A stretch of DNA of 64,000 nucleotides from Vibrio hyugaensis (GTDB taxonomy: Bacteria; Pseudomonadota; Gammaproteobacteria; Enterobacterales; Vibrionaceae): contig NZ_CP025794.1 in the NCBI RefSeq assembly GCF_002906655.1, positions 1,364,001 through 1,428,000 of the forward strand. The letters are read 5' to 3'. A program made the translations under genes and the position numbers. Positions 57,457 through 64,000 of this stretch are shown here, one piece after another. Every line of letters starts with the position of its first letter. Position 1 is the stretch's first letter. The notes under the pieces were generated by a model that saw only the letters and a list, made by a program, of their open reading frames with translations, was not told the DNA's origin and did not search any database.

Positions 57457-57541
57457 GCGGTCGTGGCGGAATTGGTAGACGCACCAGATTTAGGTTCTGG
57501 CGCCGTAAGGTGTGAGAGTTCAAGTCTCTCCGACCGCACCA
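57457..57541 (+). tRNA. tRNA-Leu(TAG)
   Basis: 85 nt with long variable arm; acceptor GCGGTCG/CGACCGC, anticodon TAG in the loop of ACCAGATTTAGGTTCTGG, encoded CCA. Differs from the other nine copies by one base in the variable loop (GCCGTAAGG, where the others have GCCGCAAGG). Confidence 0.97.
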
Positions 57542-57572
57542 TGTATTAAGTGGTAGAAATACTACTGCCTGC

Positions 57573-57647
57573 AGGTCTATCGCCAAGCGGTAAGGCAGCG
57601 GCTTTTGATGCCGCCATTCCCTGGTTCGAATCCAGGTAGACCTGCCA
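57573..57647 (+). tRNA. tRNA-Gln(TTG), acceptor variant AGGTCTA
   Basis: 75 nt; anticodon stem GCGGC/GCCGC with loop TTTTGAT, T-loop TTCGAAT, encoded CCA. Acceptor AGGTCTA pairs with TAGACCT. Confidence 0.97.
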
Positions 57648-57727
57648 TTATTCCAAAGTGGGATTCCTTTAAGAAAAAGGGTTGTCACTTAGAGCTTGAA
57701 GGTTTATATTGTCTCGCTCAAAAAGAT

Positions 57728-57804
57728 GGCTACGTAGCTCAGCTGGTTAGAGCACATCACTCATAATGATGGGGTCACAGGTTCGAATCCCGTCGTAGCC
57801 ACCA
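57728..57804 (+). tRNA. tRNA-Met(CAT), elongator
   Basis: Same 77-nt sequence as the first Met gene of the array (57341). Confidence 0.97.
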
Positions 57805-57829
57805 TTCTTTCTTAATGAAAGAAAAGTTA

Positions 57830-57863
57830 TAACGATTAGTTTTTACCAATTAACTAATGGTTA
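57830..57863 (+). repeat. Constant-loop hairpin A in the tRNA array
   Basis: ATTAGTT (57835-57841) pairs with AACTAAT (57852-57858), extended by TAAC/GTTA; loop TTTACCAATT. Lies between a Met and a Leu gene. Confidence 0.7.
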
Positions 57864-57877
57864 ATAGATTTCAAGAT

Positions 57878-57962
57878 GCGGTCGTGGCGGAATTGGTAGA
57901 CGCACCAGATTTAGGTTCTGGCGCCGCAAGGTGTGAGAGTTCAAGTCTCTCCGACCGCACCA
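57878..57962 (+). tRNA. tRNA-Leu(TAG)
   Basis: 85 nt, common array version (GCCGCAAGG variable loop), encoded CCA. Confidence 0.97.
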
Positions 57963-57988
57963 TCTTGAAACAACTTAAATAAATATAT

Positions 57989-58073
57989 GCGGTCGTGGCG
58001 GAATTGGTAGACGCACCAGATTTAGGTTCTGGCGCCGCAAGGTGTGAGAGTTCAAGTCTCTCCGACCGCACCA
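57989..58073 (+). tRNA. tRNA-Leu(TAG)
   Basis: 85 nt, identical to the preceding Leu gene, 26 bases after it. Confidence 0.97.
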
Positions 58074-58089
58074 TATATTTATTGCCTGC

Positions 58090-58164
58090 AGGTCTATCGC
58101 CAAGCGGTAAGGCAGCGGCTTTTGATGCCGCCATTCCCTGGTTCGAATCCAGGTAGACCTGCCA
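58090..58164 (+). tRNA. tRNA-Gln(TTG), acceptor variant AGGTCTA
   Basis: 75 nt, same as the Gln gene at 57573. Confidence 0.97.
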
Positions 58165-58197
58165 CTATTTTAATTATTGAGTTTACTCAGTAGTTAT

Positions 58198-58282
58198 GCG
58201 GTCGTGGCGGAATTGGTAGACGCACCAGATTTAGGTTCTGGCGCCGCAAGGTGTGAGAGTTCAAGTCTCTCCGACCGCACCA
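58198..58282 (+). tRNA. tRNA-Leu(TAG)
   Basis: 85 nt, common array version with encoded CCA. Confidence 0.97.
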
Positions 58283-58312
58283 TTATTAAAGTCTCTTTTA
58301 TTAGAGCATTGT

Positions 58313-58387
58313 AGGGCTATCGCCAAGCGGTAAGGCAGCGGCTTTTGATGCCGCCATTCCCTGGTTCGAATCCAGGTAGCCCTGCCA
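58313..58387 (+). tRNA. tRNA-Gln(TTG), acceptor variant AGGGCTA
   Basis: 75 nt. Acceptor AGGGCTA pairs with TAGCCCT: the fourth pair is G-C instead of T-A, a compensated double change relative to the other Gln version. Confidence 0.97.
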
Positions 58388-58407
58388 TATTATCCCTTTA
58401 AAGGGAC

Positions 58408-58439
58408 GTTATTGAGGTTTTACCAATTCTCTCGATAAC
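58408..58439 (+). repeat. Constant-loop hairpin B in the tRNA array
   Basis: GTTATTGAGG (58408-58417) pairs with TCTCGATAAC (58430-58439) with two G-T pairs; loop TTTTACCAATTC. Between Gln and Leu genes. Confidence 0.7.
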
Positions 58440-58451
58440 AACAATTAAGAT

Positions 58452-58536
58452 GCGGTCGTGGCGGAATTGGTAGACGCACCAGATTTAGGTTCTGGCGCCG
58501 CAAGGTGTGAGAGTTCAAGTCTCTCCGACCGCACCA
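58452..58536 (+). tRNA. tRNA-Leu(TAG)
   Basis: 85 nt, common array version. First copy of a duplicated block (see 58970). Confidence 0.97.
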
Positions 58537-58577
58537 TCTTAATTAAAAGAATACATATGTTGCTAAAACATATTGTT

Positions 58578-58654
58578 GGCTACGTAGCTCAGCTGGTTAG
58601 AGCACATCACTCATAATGATGGGGTCACAGGTTCGAATCCCGTCGTAGCCACCA
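58578..58654 (+). tRNA. tRNA-Met(CAT), elongator
   Basis: 77 nt, same as the other array Met genes. Second gene of the duplicated block. Confidence 0.97.
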
Positions 58655-58662
58655 TTTATTTT

Positions 58663-58694
58663 ATTGTCTAGGTTTTACCAATTTCCTAGATGAT
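58663..58694 (+). repeat. Constant-loop hairpin C in the tRNA array
   Basis: ATTGTCTAGG (58663-58672) pairs with CCTAGATGAT (58685-58694) with two G-T pairs; loop TTTTACCAATTT. Confidence 0.7.
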
Positions 58695-58705
58695 TTAGAA
58701 AAGTC

Positions 58706-58790
58706 GCGGTCGTGGCGGAATTGGTAGACGCACCAGATTTAGGTTCTGGCGCCGCAAGGTGTGAGAGTTCAAGTCTCTCCGACCGCACCA
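58706..58790 (+). tRNA. tRNA-Leu(TAG)
   Basis: 85 nt, common array version with encoded CCA. Confidence 0.97.
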
Positions 58791-58829
58791 TACTTTTCTA
58801 ATTTGATATGTCTTTTGACTATCACCCGT

Positions 58830-58904
58830 AGGTCTATCGCCAAGCGGTAAGGCAGCGGCTTTTGATGCCGCCATTCCCTGGTTCGAATCCAGGTAGACCT
58901 GCCA
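58830..58904 (+). tRNA. tRNA-Gln(TTG), acceptor variant AGGTCTA
   Basis: 75 nt, same as the Gln genes at 57573 and 58090, although the flanking block after it copies that after the AGGGCTA-type gene at 58313. Confidence 0.97.
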
Positions 58905-58925
58905 TTATTTTCCCTTTAAAGGGAC

Positions 58926-58957
58926 GTTATTGAGGTTTTACCAATTCTCTCGATAAC
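58926..58957 (+). repeat. Constant-loop hairpin D (copy of B)
   Basis: Same sequence as hairpin B, carried in the duplicated block. Confidence 0.7.
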
Positions 58958-58969
58958 AACAATTAAGAT

Positions 58970-59054
58970 GCGGTCGTGGCGGAATTGGTAGACGCACCAG
59001 ATTTAGGTTCTGGCGCCGCAAGGTGTGAGAGTTCAAGTCTCTCCGACCGCACCA
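58970..59054 (+). tRNA. tRNA-Leu(TAG)
   Basis: 85 nt. Second copy of the block at 58452: the spacers on both sides are nearly identical, 518 bases apart. Confidence 0.97.
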
Positions 59055-59095
59055 TCTTAATTAAAAGAATACATATGTTGTTAAAACATATTGTT

Positions 59096-59172
59096 GGCTA
59101 CGTAGCTCAGCTGGTTAGAGCACATCACTCATAATGATGGGGTCACAGGTTCGAATCCCGTCGTAGCCACCA
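59096..59172 (+). tRNA. tRNA-Met(CAT), elongator
   Basis: 77 nt, second copy of the block gene at 58578; upstream spacer differs by one base (ATGTTGTTAAA versus ATGTTGCTAAA). Confidence 0.97.
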
Positions 59173-59225
59173 TTTATTCAGATAAATAGTTTATACTTAC
59201 GACTATTGATCAGAAGTATTAAAGC

Positions 59226-59310
59226 GCGGTCGTGGCGGAATTGGTAGACGCACCAGATTTAGGTTCTGGCGCCGCAAGGTGTGAGAGTTCAAGTCTCTCC
59301 GACCGCACCA
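59226..59310 (+). tRNA. tRNA-Leu(TAG)
   Basis: 85 nt. Starts the first unit of a 261-base tandem repeat (Leu-Gln-spacer). Confidence 0.97.
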
Positions 59311-59356
59311 TAATTTCCTTGATTGGGAAGCACTTAGCTGAAAGACTAAGACCTGT

Positions 59357-59431
59357 AGGGCTATCGCCAAGCGGTAAGGCAGCGGCTTTTGATGCCGCCA
59401 TTCCCTGGTTCGAATCCAGGTAGCCCTGCCA
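59357..59431 (+). tRNA. tRNA-Gln(TTG), acceptor variant AGGGCTA
   Basis: 75 nt, acceptor AGGGCTA/TAGCCCT, in the first 261-base unit. Confidence 0.97.
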
Positions 59432-59440
59432 TTACAAAAC

Positions 59441-59472
59441 GTTGTTAAGGTTATACCAATTACCTTAGTAAC
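59441..59472 (+). repeat. Constant-loop hairpin E in the tRNA array
   Basis: GTTGTTAAGGT (59441-59451) pairs with ACCTTAGTAAC (59462-59472) with two G-T pairs; loop TATACCAATT. Confidence 0.7.
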
Positions 59473-59486
59473 TAAAAAAACACGAT

Positions 59487-59571
59487 GCGGTCGTGGCGGA
59501 ATTGGTAGACGCACCAGATTTAGGTTCTGGCGCCGCAAGGTGTGAGAGTTCAAGTCTCTCCGACCGCACCA
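59487..59571 (+). tRNA. tRNA-Leu(TAG)
   Basis: 85 nt. Starts the second 261-base unit. Confidence 0.97.
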
Positions 59572-59617
59572 TACTTTCCTTAATTGGGAAGCACTTAGCT
59601 GAAAGACTAAGACATGT

Positions 59618-59692
59618 AGGGCTATCGCCAAGCGGTAAGGCAGCGGCTTTTGATGCCGCCATTCCCTGGTTCGAATCCAGGTAGCCCTGCCA
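59618..59692 (+). tRNA. tRNA-Gln(TTG), acceptor variant AGGGCTA
   Basis: 75 nt, in the second 261-base unit. Confidence 0.97.
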
Positions 59693-59701
59693 TTACAAAA
59701 C

Positions 59702-59733
59702 GTTGTTAAGGTTATACCAATTACCTTAGTGAC
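59702..59733 (+). repeat. Constant-loop hairpin F in the tRNA array
   Basis: GTTGTTAAGGT (59702-59712) pairs with ACCTTAGTGAC (59723-59733). It differs from hairpin E by one A-to-G change that only turns a T-A pair into a T-G pair. Confidence 0.7.
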
Positions 59734-59746
59734 TAAAAAATACGAT

Positions 59747-59831
59747 GCGGTCGTGGCGGAATTGGTAGACGCACCAGATTTAGGTTCTGGCGCCGCAAGG
59801 TGTGAGAGTTCAAGTCTCTCCGACCGCACCA
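59747..59831 (+). tRNA. tRNA-Leu(TAG), last gene of the array
   Basis: 85 nt, encoded CCA. A terminator follows 8 bases later. Confidence 0.97.
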
Positions 59832-59839
59832 TGATTGAA

Positions 59840-59870
59840 AAACCCAGCATTAATTTGCTGGGTTTTTTCT
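59840..59870 (+). terminator. Terminator of the tRNA array
   Basis: AACCCAGC (59841-59848) pairs with GCTGGGTT (59857-59864), followed by TTTT and CTTTTTT. Confidence 0.95.
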
Positions 59871-59913
59871 TTTTTCCGATTCTGGACTCGGTAGATCTCT
59901 GATTTATCGAATT

Positions 59914-59943
59914 AAAAAAGCGAGCTCATGGCTCGCTTTTTTT
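59914..59943 (-). terminator. Terminator after ubiF
   Basis: AAAAAGCGAGC (59915-59925) pairs with GCTCGCTTTTT (59931-59941). On the minus strand it is followed by TTTTTTAATT; it could also back up the array terminator. Confidence 0.92.
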
Positions 59944-59984
59944 CTATCTATTGCTTTTCTACCTGACGCATTGGGTATCCAGAC

Positions 59985-61160
59985 TTACATACCCAATGCG
60001 TACTTCAATACTTGAGCTTTAATCGGCCCTGAGTTTTCCGCTAACTTTAATGCCGCATTACGAGCGAACTTCAGTGGCCCTAAATCATTACTAAAGCCTT
60101 TGTAGAACACATCCATGCCAGTTTGCATTAGCAAGTTATCTGGTCGACGAGCGCGCTCATACTTGGCGAGTAATGAATCATTAAGTTGCTCTTGCTGATC
60201 CGTCACTGAAAGCAGGACATCAACATCCTTGAAGCCAAGATTCACGCCTTGCCCAGCAAGTGGGTTAATTGTATGGGCAGAGTCGCCCACTAACACGCAA
60301 TTCTTGTTTGAATAACTTTGAGCATGACGACGAGTCAGTGGGAATGAGCCAGACTGTAAAACTTCAATATCGCCCAATTCAGCTGGAAAGTGCCGTAAGA
60401 TCTCTTCTTTTAGCTGGGGTTTCGTCATCGCACACAATTGCTTAATACGTTTTGGTGAGTCATACCAAACCAGCGAACCCTGCCCCACTTCTTTACCATC
60501 TTCAGTTAATGAACATAGCGGCAAGAACGAACGTGGACCTGACGGAGTAAATTGCTGCCAAGTGATGTCTTGTTGAGGAAGTTCGGTTTTCACGTTGATC
60601 AGCATGCAGTGTTGACGGTAATCCCACGCGGTTACGCCAATACCCGCTAATTGACGGACTTTCGAGTTTGCGCCATCGGCACCAATCACCCAACTAGCCT
60701 CAAACTGCTCACCACTTTCTAACGTTACACGGTTTACCTCGGCAAATTCGATGTCTTTCAATCGCTCTGGGCACATCACCGTTAAGTTGTCGTACTGTGC
60801 GAAAGCTTGCCAAAGACCAAGTTGGATTAGTCGGTTTTCAACGATATAGCCTAGCTGCTCTAGTGACAGTTCATCAGAGTGAAAACGAGTACGGCACTCT
60901 GGGTGTTCCCACGTTTCCAAACGACGATAAGGACACACTCGCATGCTCTCAATTGCTGACCACGCATCTAATGAATCAAGTAACTTTACTGATTGGTGTG
61001 AGATTGCTGAAACACGAATATCCAAGGCTTGAGAAGCTTCAAAAGCCTTAGGTTCAGCACCTTCCACAACCACAACACTTCTGCCCTGCTTAGCAAACCC
61101 GACAGCCATCGCTGCACCGACCATGCCGCCACCGATTACGGCGATATCATACTTGTTCAT
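59985..61160 (-). CDS. ubiF: FAD-dependent ubiquinone hydroxylase UbiF
   Basis: 391 residues. N-terminal FAD-binding IAVIGGGMVGAAMAVGF and the second FAD motif GDSAHTINPLAGQGVNLGF (GDSAH at 292-296). It belongs to the UbiF/UbiH/VisC family of ubiquinone ring hydroxylases. UbiF is chosen over its relatives because in E. coli ubiF lies at the same place, next to a Met-Leu-Gln tRNA operon and miaB. Divergent from miaB. Confidence 0.88.
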   Translation of the reverse strand: MNKYDIAVIGGGMVGAAMAVGFAKQGRSVVVVEGAEPKAFEASQALDIRVSAISHQSVKLLDSLDAWSAIESMRVCPYRRLETWEHPECRTRFHSDELSLEQLGYIVENRLIQLGLWQAFAQYDNLTVMCPERLKDIEFAEVNRVTLESGEQFEASWVIGADGANSKVRQLAGIGVTAWDYRQHCMLINVKTELPQQDITWQQFTPSGPRSFLPLCSLTEDGKEVGQGSLVWYDSPKRIKQLCAMTKPQLKEEILRHFPAELGDIEVLQSGSFPLTRRHAQSYSNKNCVLVGDSAHTINPLAGQGVNLGFKDVDVLLSVTDQQEQLNDSLLAKYERARRPDNLLMQTGMDVFYKGFSNDLGPLKFARNAALKLAENSGPIKAQVLKYALGM

Positions 61161-61418
61161 TTTTTGCTCTTCATCGTATTGATTATTTGGCGTTTTTTAA
61201 TTGTACGTTCCACGGCTATTTTTACAAAATTCTTTAATACAAAACCTTGCTTCGTATGGGGTAAAAATCTAGATTTCATCAGGGTTTGCAGAGAATTCGT
61301 CAGATCACTAGTCAGGTGCTTTTTAAAGCAGTACAATACGCCGCTTACCGCCGAGATGGCGGCTATAATTTGAGCAATAGCTCTCCGATTTAAGTACAAC
61401 TGAACGAGCGAAAGTGAG

Positions 61419-62843
61419 ATGAGTAAGAAACTGCTAATTAAAACCTGGGGCTGCCAGATGAACGAATACGATTCATCAAAAATGGCCGACCTGCTTAATG
61501 CTGCAAACGGCTATGAGCTGACCGAAGAGCCAGAGGAAGCAGACGTACTTCTACTTAACACCTGTTCGATCCGTGAAAAGGCGCAAGAGAAAGTTTTCCA
61601 CCAGCTTGGTCGTTGGAAAACACTAAAAGATAAAAAACCTGGCGTGGTTATCGGCGTTGGTGGTTGTGTAGCAACTCAAGAAGGCGATCACATTCGTCAA
61701 CGTGCTCCATACGTTGACGTAATTTTTGGTCCACAAACCCTTCACCGTCTTCCTGAGATGATTAAGCAATCTCAATCGGATGAAGCACCAGTCATGGACA
61801 TTTCATTCCCAGAGATCGAAAAGTTCGACCGTCTACCAGAGCCTCGTGCTGAAGGTGCGACAGCGTTCGTTTCTATCATGGAAGGCTGTTCTAAGTACTG
61901 TACTTACTGTGTAGTACCGTACACTCGCGGTGAAGAAGTAAGCCGTCCAATGGATGACGTACTGTTCGAAATCGCACAACTAGCAGAACAAGGCGTCCGC
62001 GAAGTGAACTTACTGGGCCAGAACGTAAACGCGTACCGTGGTCCTATGCACGACGGTGAGATCTGTTCATTCGCAGAACTACTTCGTTTGGTTGCGTCTA
62101 TCGATGGTATTGATCGTATCCGCTTTACAACAAGCCATCCATTAGAGTTTACTGATGACATCATCGCAGTATACGAAGACACACCTGAGCTAGTAAGCTT
62201 CCTTCACCTACCAGTACAAAGTGGTAGTGACCGAGTGCTGACTATGATGAAACGTCCTCACACTGGCATCGAATACAAGTCGATCATCCGTAAGCTACGT
62301 AAAGCACGTCCTGATATCCAAATCAGTTCAGACTTTATCGTTGGTTTCCCTGGTGAAACAGACAAAGATTTCCAAGACACAATGAAGCTAATCAAAGACG
62401 TAGACTTTGACATGAGCTTCAGCTTTATCTTCTCTCCACGCCCAGGGACACCAGCGGCAGATTACCCTTGTGATCTATCAGAGCAAGTGAAGAAAGAGCG
62501 TCTATACGAGCTACAACAAACCGTAAACACACAAGCAATGCGCTACTCTCGTCTAATGCTAGACACTGAGCAACGCGTTCTGGTTGAAGGTCCTTCTAAA
62601 AAGAACCTAATGGAGCTACGTGCTCGTACAGAAAACAACCGTGTAGTAAACTTTGAAGGTAGCGCAGACCTAATCGGTCAGTTCGTTGACGTGAAGATTA
62701 CGGACGTATTTGCTAACTCACTACGTGGTGAGCTAGTACGTACAGAAAAAGACATGGACCTTCGTAGTGTGATTTCACCAATGCAAATGATGGCGAAAAC
62801 ACGTCGCGAAGATGAGCTAGGTGTAGCTACTTTTACGCCATAA
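61419..62843 (+). CDS. miaB: tRNA-2-methylthio-N6-dimethylallyladenosine synthase MiaB
   Basis: 474 residues. An N-terminal UPF0004 domain with cysteines for a second iron-sulfur cluster ([22 protein letters not shown]) is followed by the radical-SAM motif [15 protein letters not shown] and a C-terminal TRAM domain ([20 protein letters not shown]). It adds the methylthio group to i6A37 of tRNAs reading UNN codons. It lies next to the tRNA array and precedes ybeZ, as in E. coli. Confidence 0.97.
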   Translation: MSKKLLIKTWGCQMNEYDSSKMADLLNAANGYELTEEPEEADVLLLNTCSIREKAQEKVFHQLGRWKTLKDKKPGVVIGVGGCVATQEGDHIRQRAPYVDVIFGPQTLHRLPEMIKQSQSDEAPVMDISFPEIEKFDRLPEPRAEGATAFVSIMEGCSKYCTYCVVPYTRGEEVSRPMDDVLFEIAQLAEQGVREVNLLGQNVNAYRGPMHDGEICSFAELLRLVASIDGIDRIRFTTSHPLEFTDDIIAVYEDTPELVSFLHLPVQSGSDRVLTMMKRPHTGIEYKSIIRKLRKARPDIQISSDFIVGFPGETDKDFQDTMKLIKDVDFDMSFSFIFSPRPGTPAADYPCDLSEQVKKERLYELQQTVNTQAMRYSRLMLDTEQRVLVEGPSKKNLMELRARTENNRVVNFEGSADLIGQFVDVKITDVFANSLRGELVRTEKDMDLRSVISPMQMMAKTRREDELGVATFTP

Positions 62844-62862
62844 GCTCGTACAAATAGCCATT

Positions 62863-62888
62863 GAGAGCCTGGTCGTTGTCAGGCTCTC
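62863..62888 (+). other. Intercistronic hairpin between miaB and ybeZ
   Basis: A perfect 9-bp stem, GAGAGCCTG (62863-62871) with CAGGCTCTC (62880-62888), loop of 8. No T run follows, so it is not a standard intrinsic terminator; possible processing or partial attenuation site. Confidence 0.55.
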
Positions 62889-62916
62889 GTTAAGTGGCAT
62901 AAAATGAGAGGCAACA

Positions 62917-64000
62917 TTGAGCAATAAAATCGTAACGCTAGAAATCAATCTAGAACCTTCAGACAACCGCCGACTTGCAAGCCTGTGCGGTCCATTCGAT
63001 GACAACATCAAGCATTTAGAACGTCGTTTAGGCGTTGAAATCAACCACCGTAGCGATCTTTTCACCATCGTGGGTAAACCTCATACCGCGGCAGCTGCGC
63101 TGGATATTCTCAAAACCCTATACGTAGAAACAGCACCCGTTCGTGGTGAAACACCTGACATTGAGCCAGAACAGATCCATCTGGCAATCAAAGAATCAGG
63201 CGTCCTGGAACAGACGACAGAATCAACGTTCGAGCACGGCAAAGAAGTCTTCGTAAAAACCAAGAAAGGCGTGATCAAGCCGCGTACACCGAATCAAGGT
63301 CAATACTTGATGAACATGGTGACGCACGATATCACTTTCGGTATCGGTCCTGCGGGTACAGGTAAAACCTATCTCGCGGTTGCAGCAGCCGTTGACGCAC
63401 TAGAGCGTCAAGAGATCCGTCGTATTCTATTAACTCGCCCTGCGGTTGAAGCAGGTGAGAAACTGGGCTTCCTACCTGGTGATTTGAGCCAGAAAGTCGA
63501 CCCATACCTACGTCCTCTCTACGATGCCCTATTTGAAATGCTGGGTTTTGAGCGCGTAGAAAAGCTGATTGAACGTAACGTGATAGAGGTTGCGCCTCTT
63601 GCTTACATGCGTGGTCGTACTTTGAACGACGCTTTCATCATTCTTGATGAGAGTCAAAACACCACGGTTGAGCAAATGAAGATGTTCCTGACCCGTATCG
63701 GCTTCAACTCTCGTGCCGTTGTGACTGGTGACGTTACCCAGATTGACTTACCACGCGGTGCAAAATCAGGTCTTCGCCACGCAATTGAAGTACTGAGTGA
63801 AGTTGATGACATCAGCTTTAACTTCTTCCAAGCAGACGATGTCGTGCGCCACCCAGTGGTTGCTCGTATTGTTAATGCTTATGAGAAGTGGGAAGCGCAA
63901 GACCAAAAAGAGCGCAAAGAGTTTGAAAAACGCCGACGCGAAGAACGTGATGCTAAATTGCTAGAAGCAGCAAAAGCAGAGCTGAGTTCACAAGTCGCGG
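62917..64000 (+). CDS. ybeZ: PhoH-like ATPase YbeZ (3' end outside window)
   Basis: Starts at TTG 62917 with GAGAGG upstream; an earlier ATG at 62904 hits a stop after a few codons. It runs open to the window end (about 361 codons). N-terminal SNKIVTLEINLEPSDNRRLA; P-loop GIGPAGTGKTYLAVAAAVDA; then LTRPAVEAGEKLGFLPGDLS and the DEAD-type ILDESQNTT, typical of PhoH-like proteins. Linked to ribosome/RNA quality control with ybeY, usually the next gene. The C-terminal part visible is basic and coiled (EKWEAQDQKERKEFEKRRRE). Confidence 0.94.
   Translation, partial: MSNKIVTLEINLEPSDNRRLASLCGPFDDNIKHLERRLGVEINHRSDLFTIVGKPHTAAAALDILKTLYVETAPVRGETPDIEPEQIHLAIKESGVLEQTTESTFEHGKEVFVKTKKGVIKPRTPNQGQYLMNMVTHDITFGIGPAGTGKTYLAVAAAVDALERQEIRRILLTRPAVEAGEKLGFLPGDLSQKVDPYLRPLYDALFEMLGFERVEKLIERNVIEVAPLAYMRGRTLNDAFIILDESQNTTVEQMKMFLTRIGFNSRAVVTGDVTQIDLPRGAKSGLRHAIEVLSEVDDISFNFFQADDVVRHPVVARIVNAYEKWEAQDQKERKEFEKRRREERDAKLLEAAKAELSSQVA

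Noticed and set aside
57341..59831. Regularly repeated units resembling a CRISPR array
   Set aside because: The repeats are complete tRNA genes with anticodons and CCA ends, and the spacers are themselves duplicated; no cas genes are present.
57360..59850. Several minus- and plus-strand ORFs across the tRNA array, with repeated protein strings such as MVRSERLELSHLAAPEPKSG
   Set aside because: They are translations of tRNA genes, mostly antisense; repeats reflect repeated tRNA sequence. No ribosome sites.
61157..61399. 80-codon minus-strand ORF between ubiF and miaB
   Set aside because: It overlaps the ubiF start, covers the expected divergent promoters, and has no recognisable domain.

Overview
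The window is chromosomal DNA from a marine Vibrio, most likely of the Harveyi clade (V. harveyi, V. campbellii, V. parahaemolyticus or a relative). The basis is a complete Vibrio polar-flagellum 'region 1' with three flagellin genes after flgL, the H-ring genes flgO/flgP/flgT, a VhChiP-type chitoporin that keeps the pore tryptophan at mature position 136, an 883-residue chitobiase, and a Vibrio NutA-type 5'-nucleotidase. The species call is inference. Most of the window is ordinary core chromosome with good synteny to gammaproteobacterial neighbours.

Layout. 1-4.6 kb (+): the end of cysZ, then cysK and the PTS genes ptsH, ptsI and crr. 4.7-20.1 kb (-): flagellins flaE, flaD and flaC, then flgL, flgK, flgJ, flgI, flgH, flgG, flgF, flgE, flgD, flgC and flgB. 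20.4-22.2 kb (-): cheR and cheV. 22.3-23.9 kb (+): flgA, flgM and flgN. 24-26.5 kb: flgP and flgO (-) facing flgT (+). Sigma-54 (-24/-12) and sigma-28 sites can be read in front of several of these units. They divide the locus into flgBCDE, flgFGHIJ, flgKL and single flagellin units, plus flgMN.

26.5-42 kb is more variable: tRNA-Arg(CCT) with a small possible AP2-like DNA-binding protein, an OmpA porin, gltX, a YccT-like periplasmic protein and chitoporin chiP. These are followed by a CueR-type promoter driving copA-copG, a KdgM-like porin, the chitobiase gene, a TraB/GumN-like protein, a frameshifted small secreted protein, and a tRNA-Pro gene beside a decayed tRNA-Pro duplicate. The KdgM-like and chitobiase promoters share a CRP-like site and a second motif, so these outer-membrane and chitin genes may be co-regulated.

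42.5-57 kb is housekeeping: a DUF3149 micropeptide, smrA, rluF, ybaK, nutA, the hemA-prfA-prmC-sirB2-sirB1-kdsA operon, the divergent lolB-ispE-prs operon, and pth-ychF.

57.3-59.8 kb is a run of 20 tRNA genes in one direction: 4 elongator Met(CAT), 10 Leu(TAG) and 6 Gln(TTG). It lies under one strong sigma-70-type promoter with a GC-rich discriminator and ends at one terminator. It has grown by segmental tandem duplication. Six of its spacers carry ~32-nt hairpins with different stems but a near-constant loop, T(T/A)TACCAATT. This is the most unusual structure in the window. The window ends with ubiF (-), miaB (+) and the start of the PhoH-like gene ybeZ (+).
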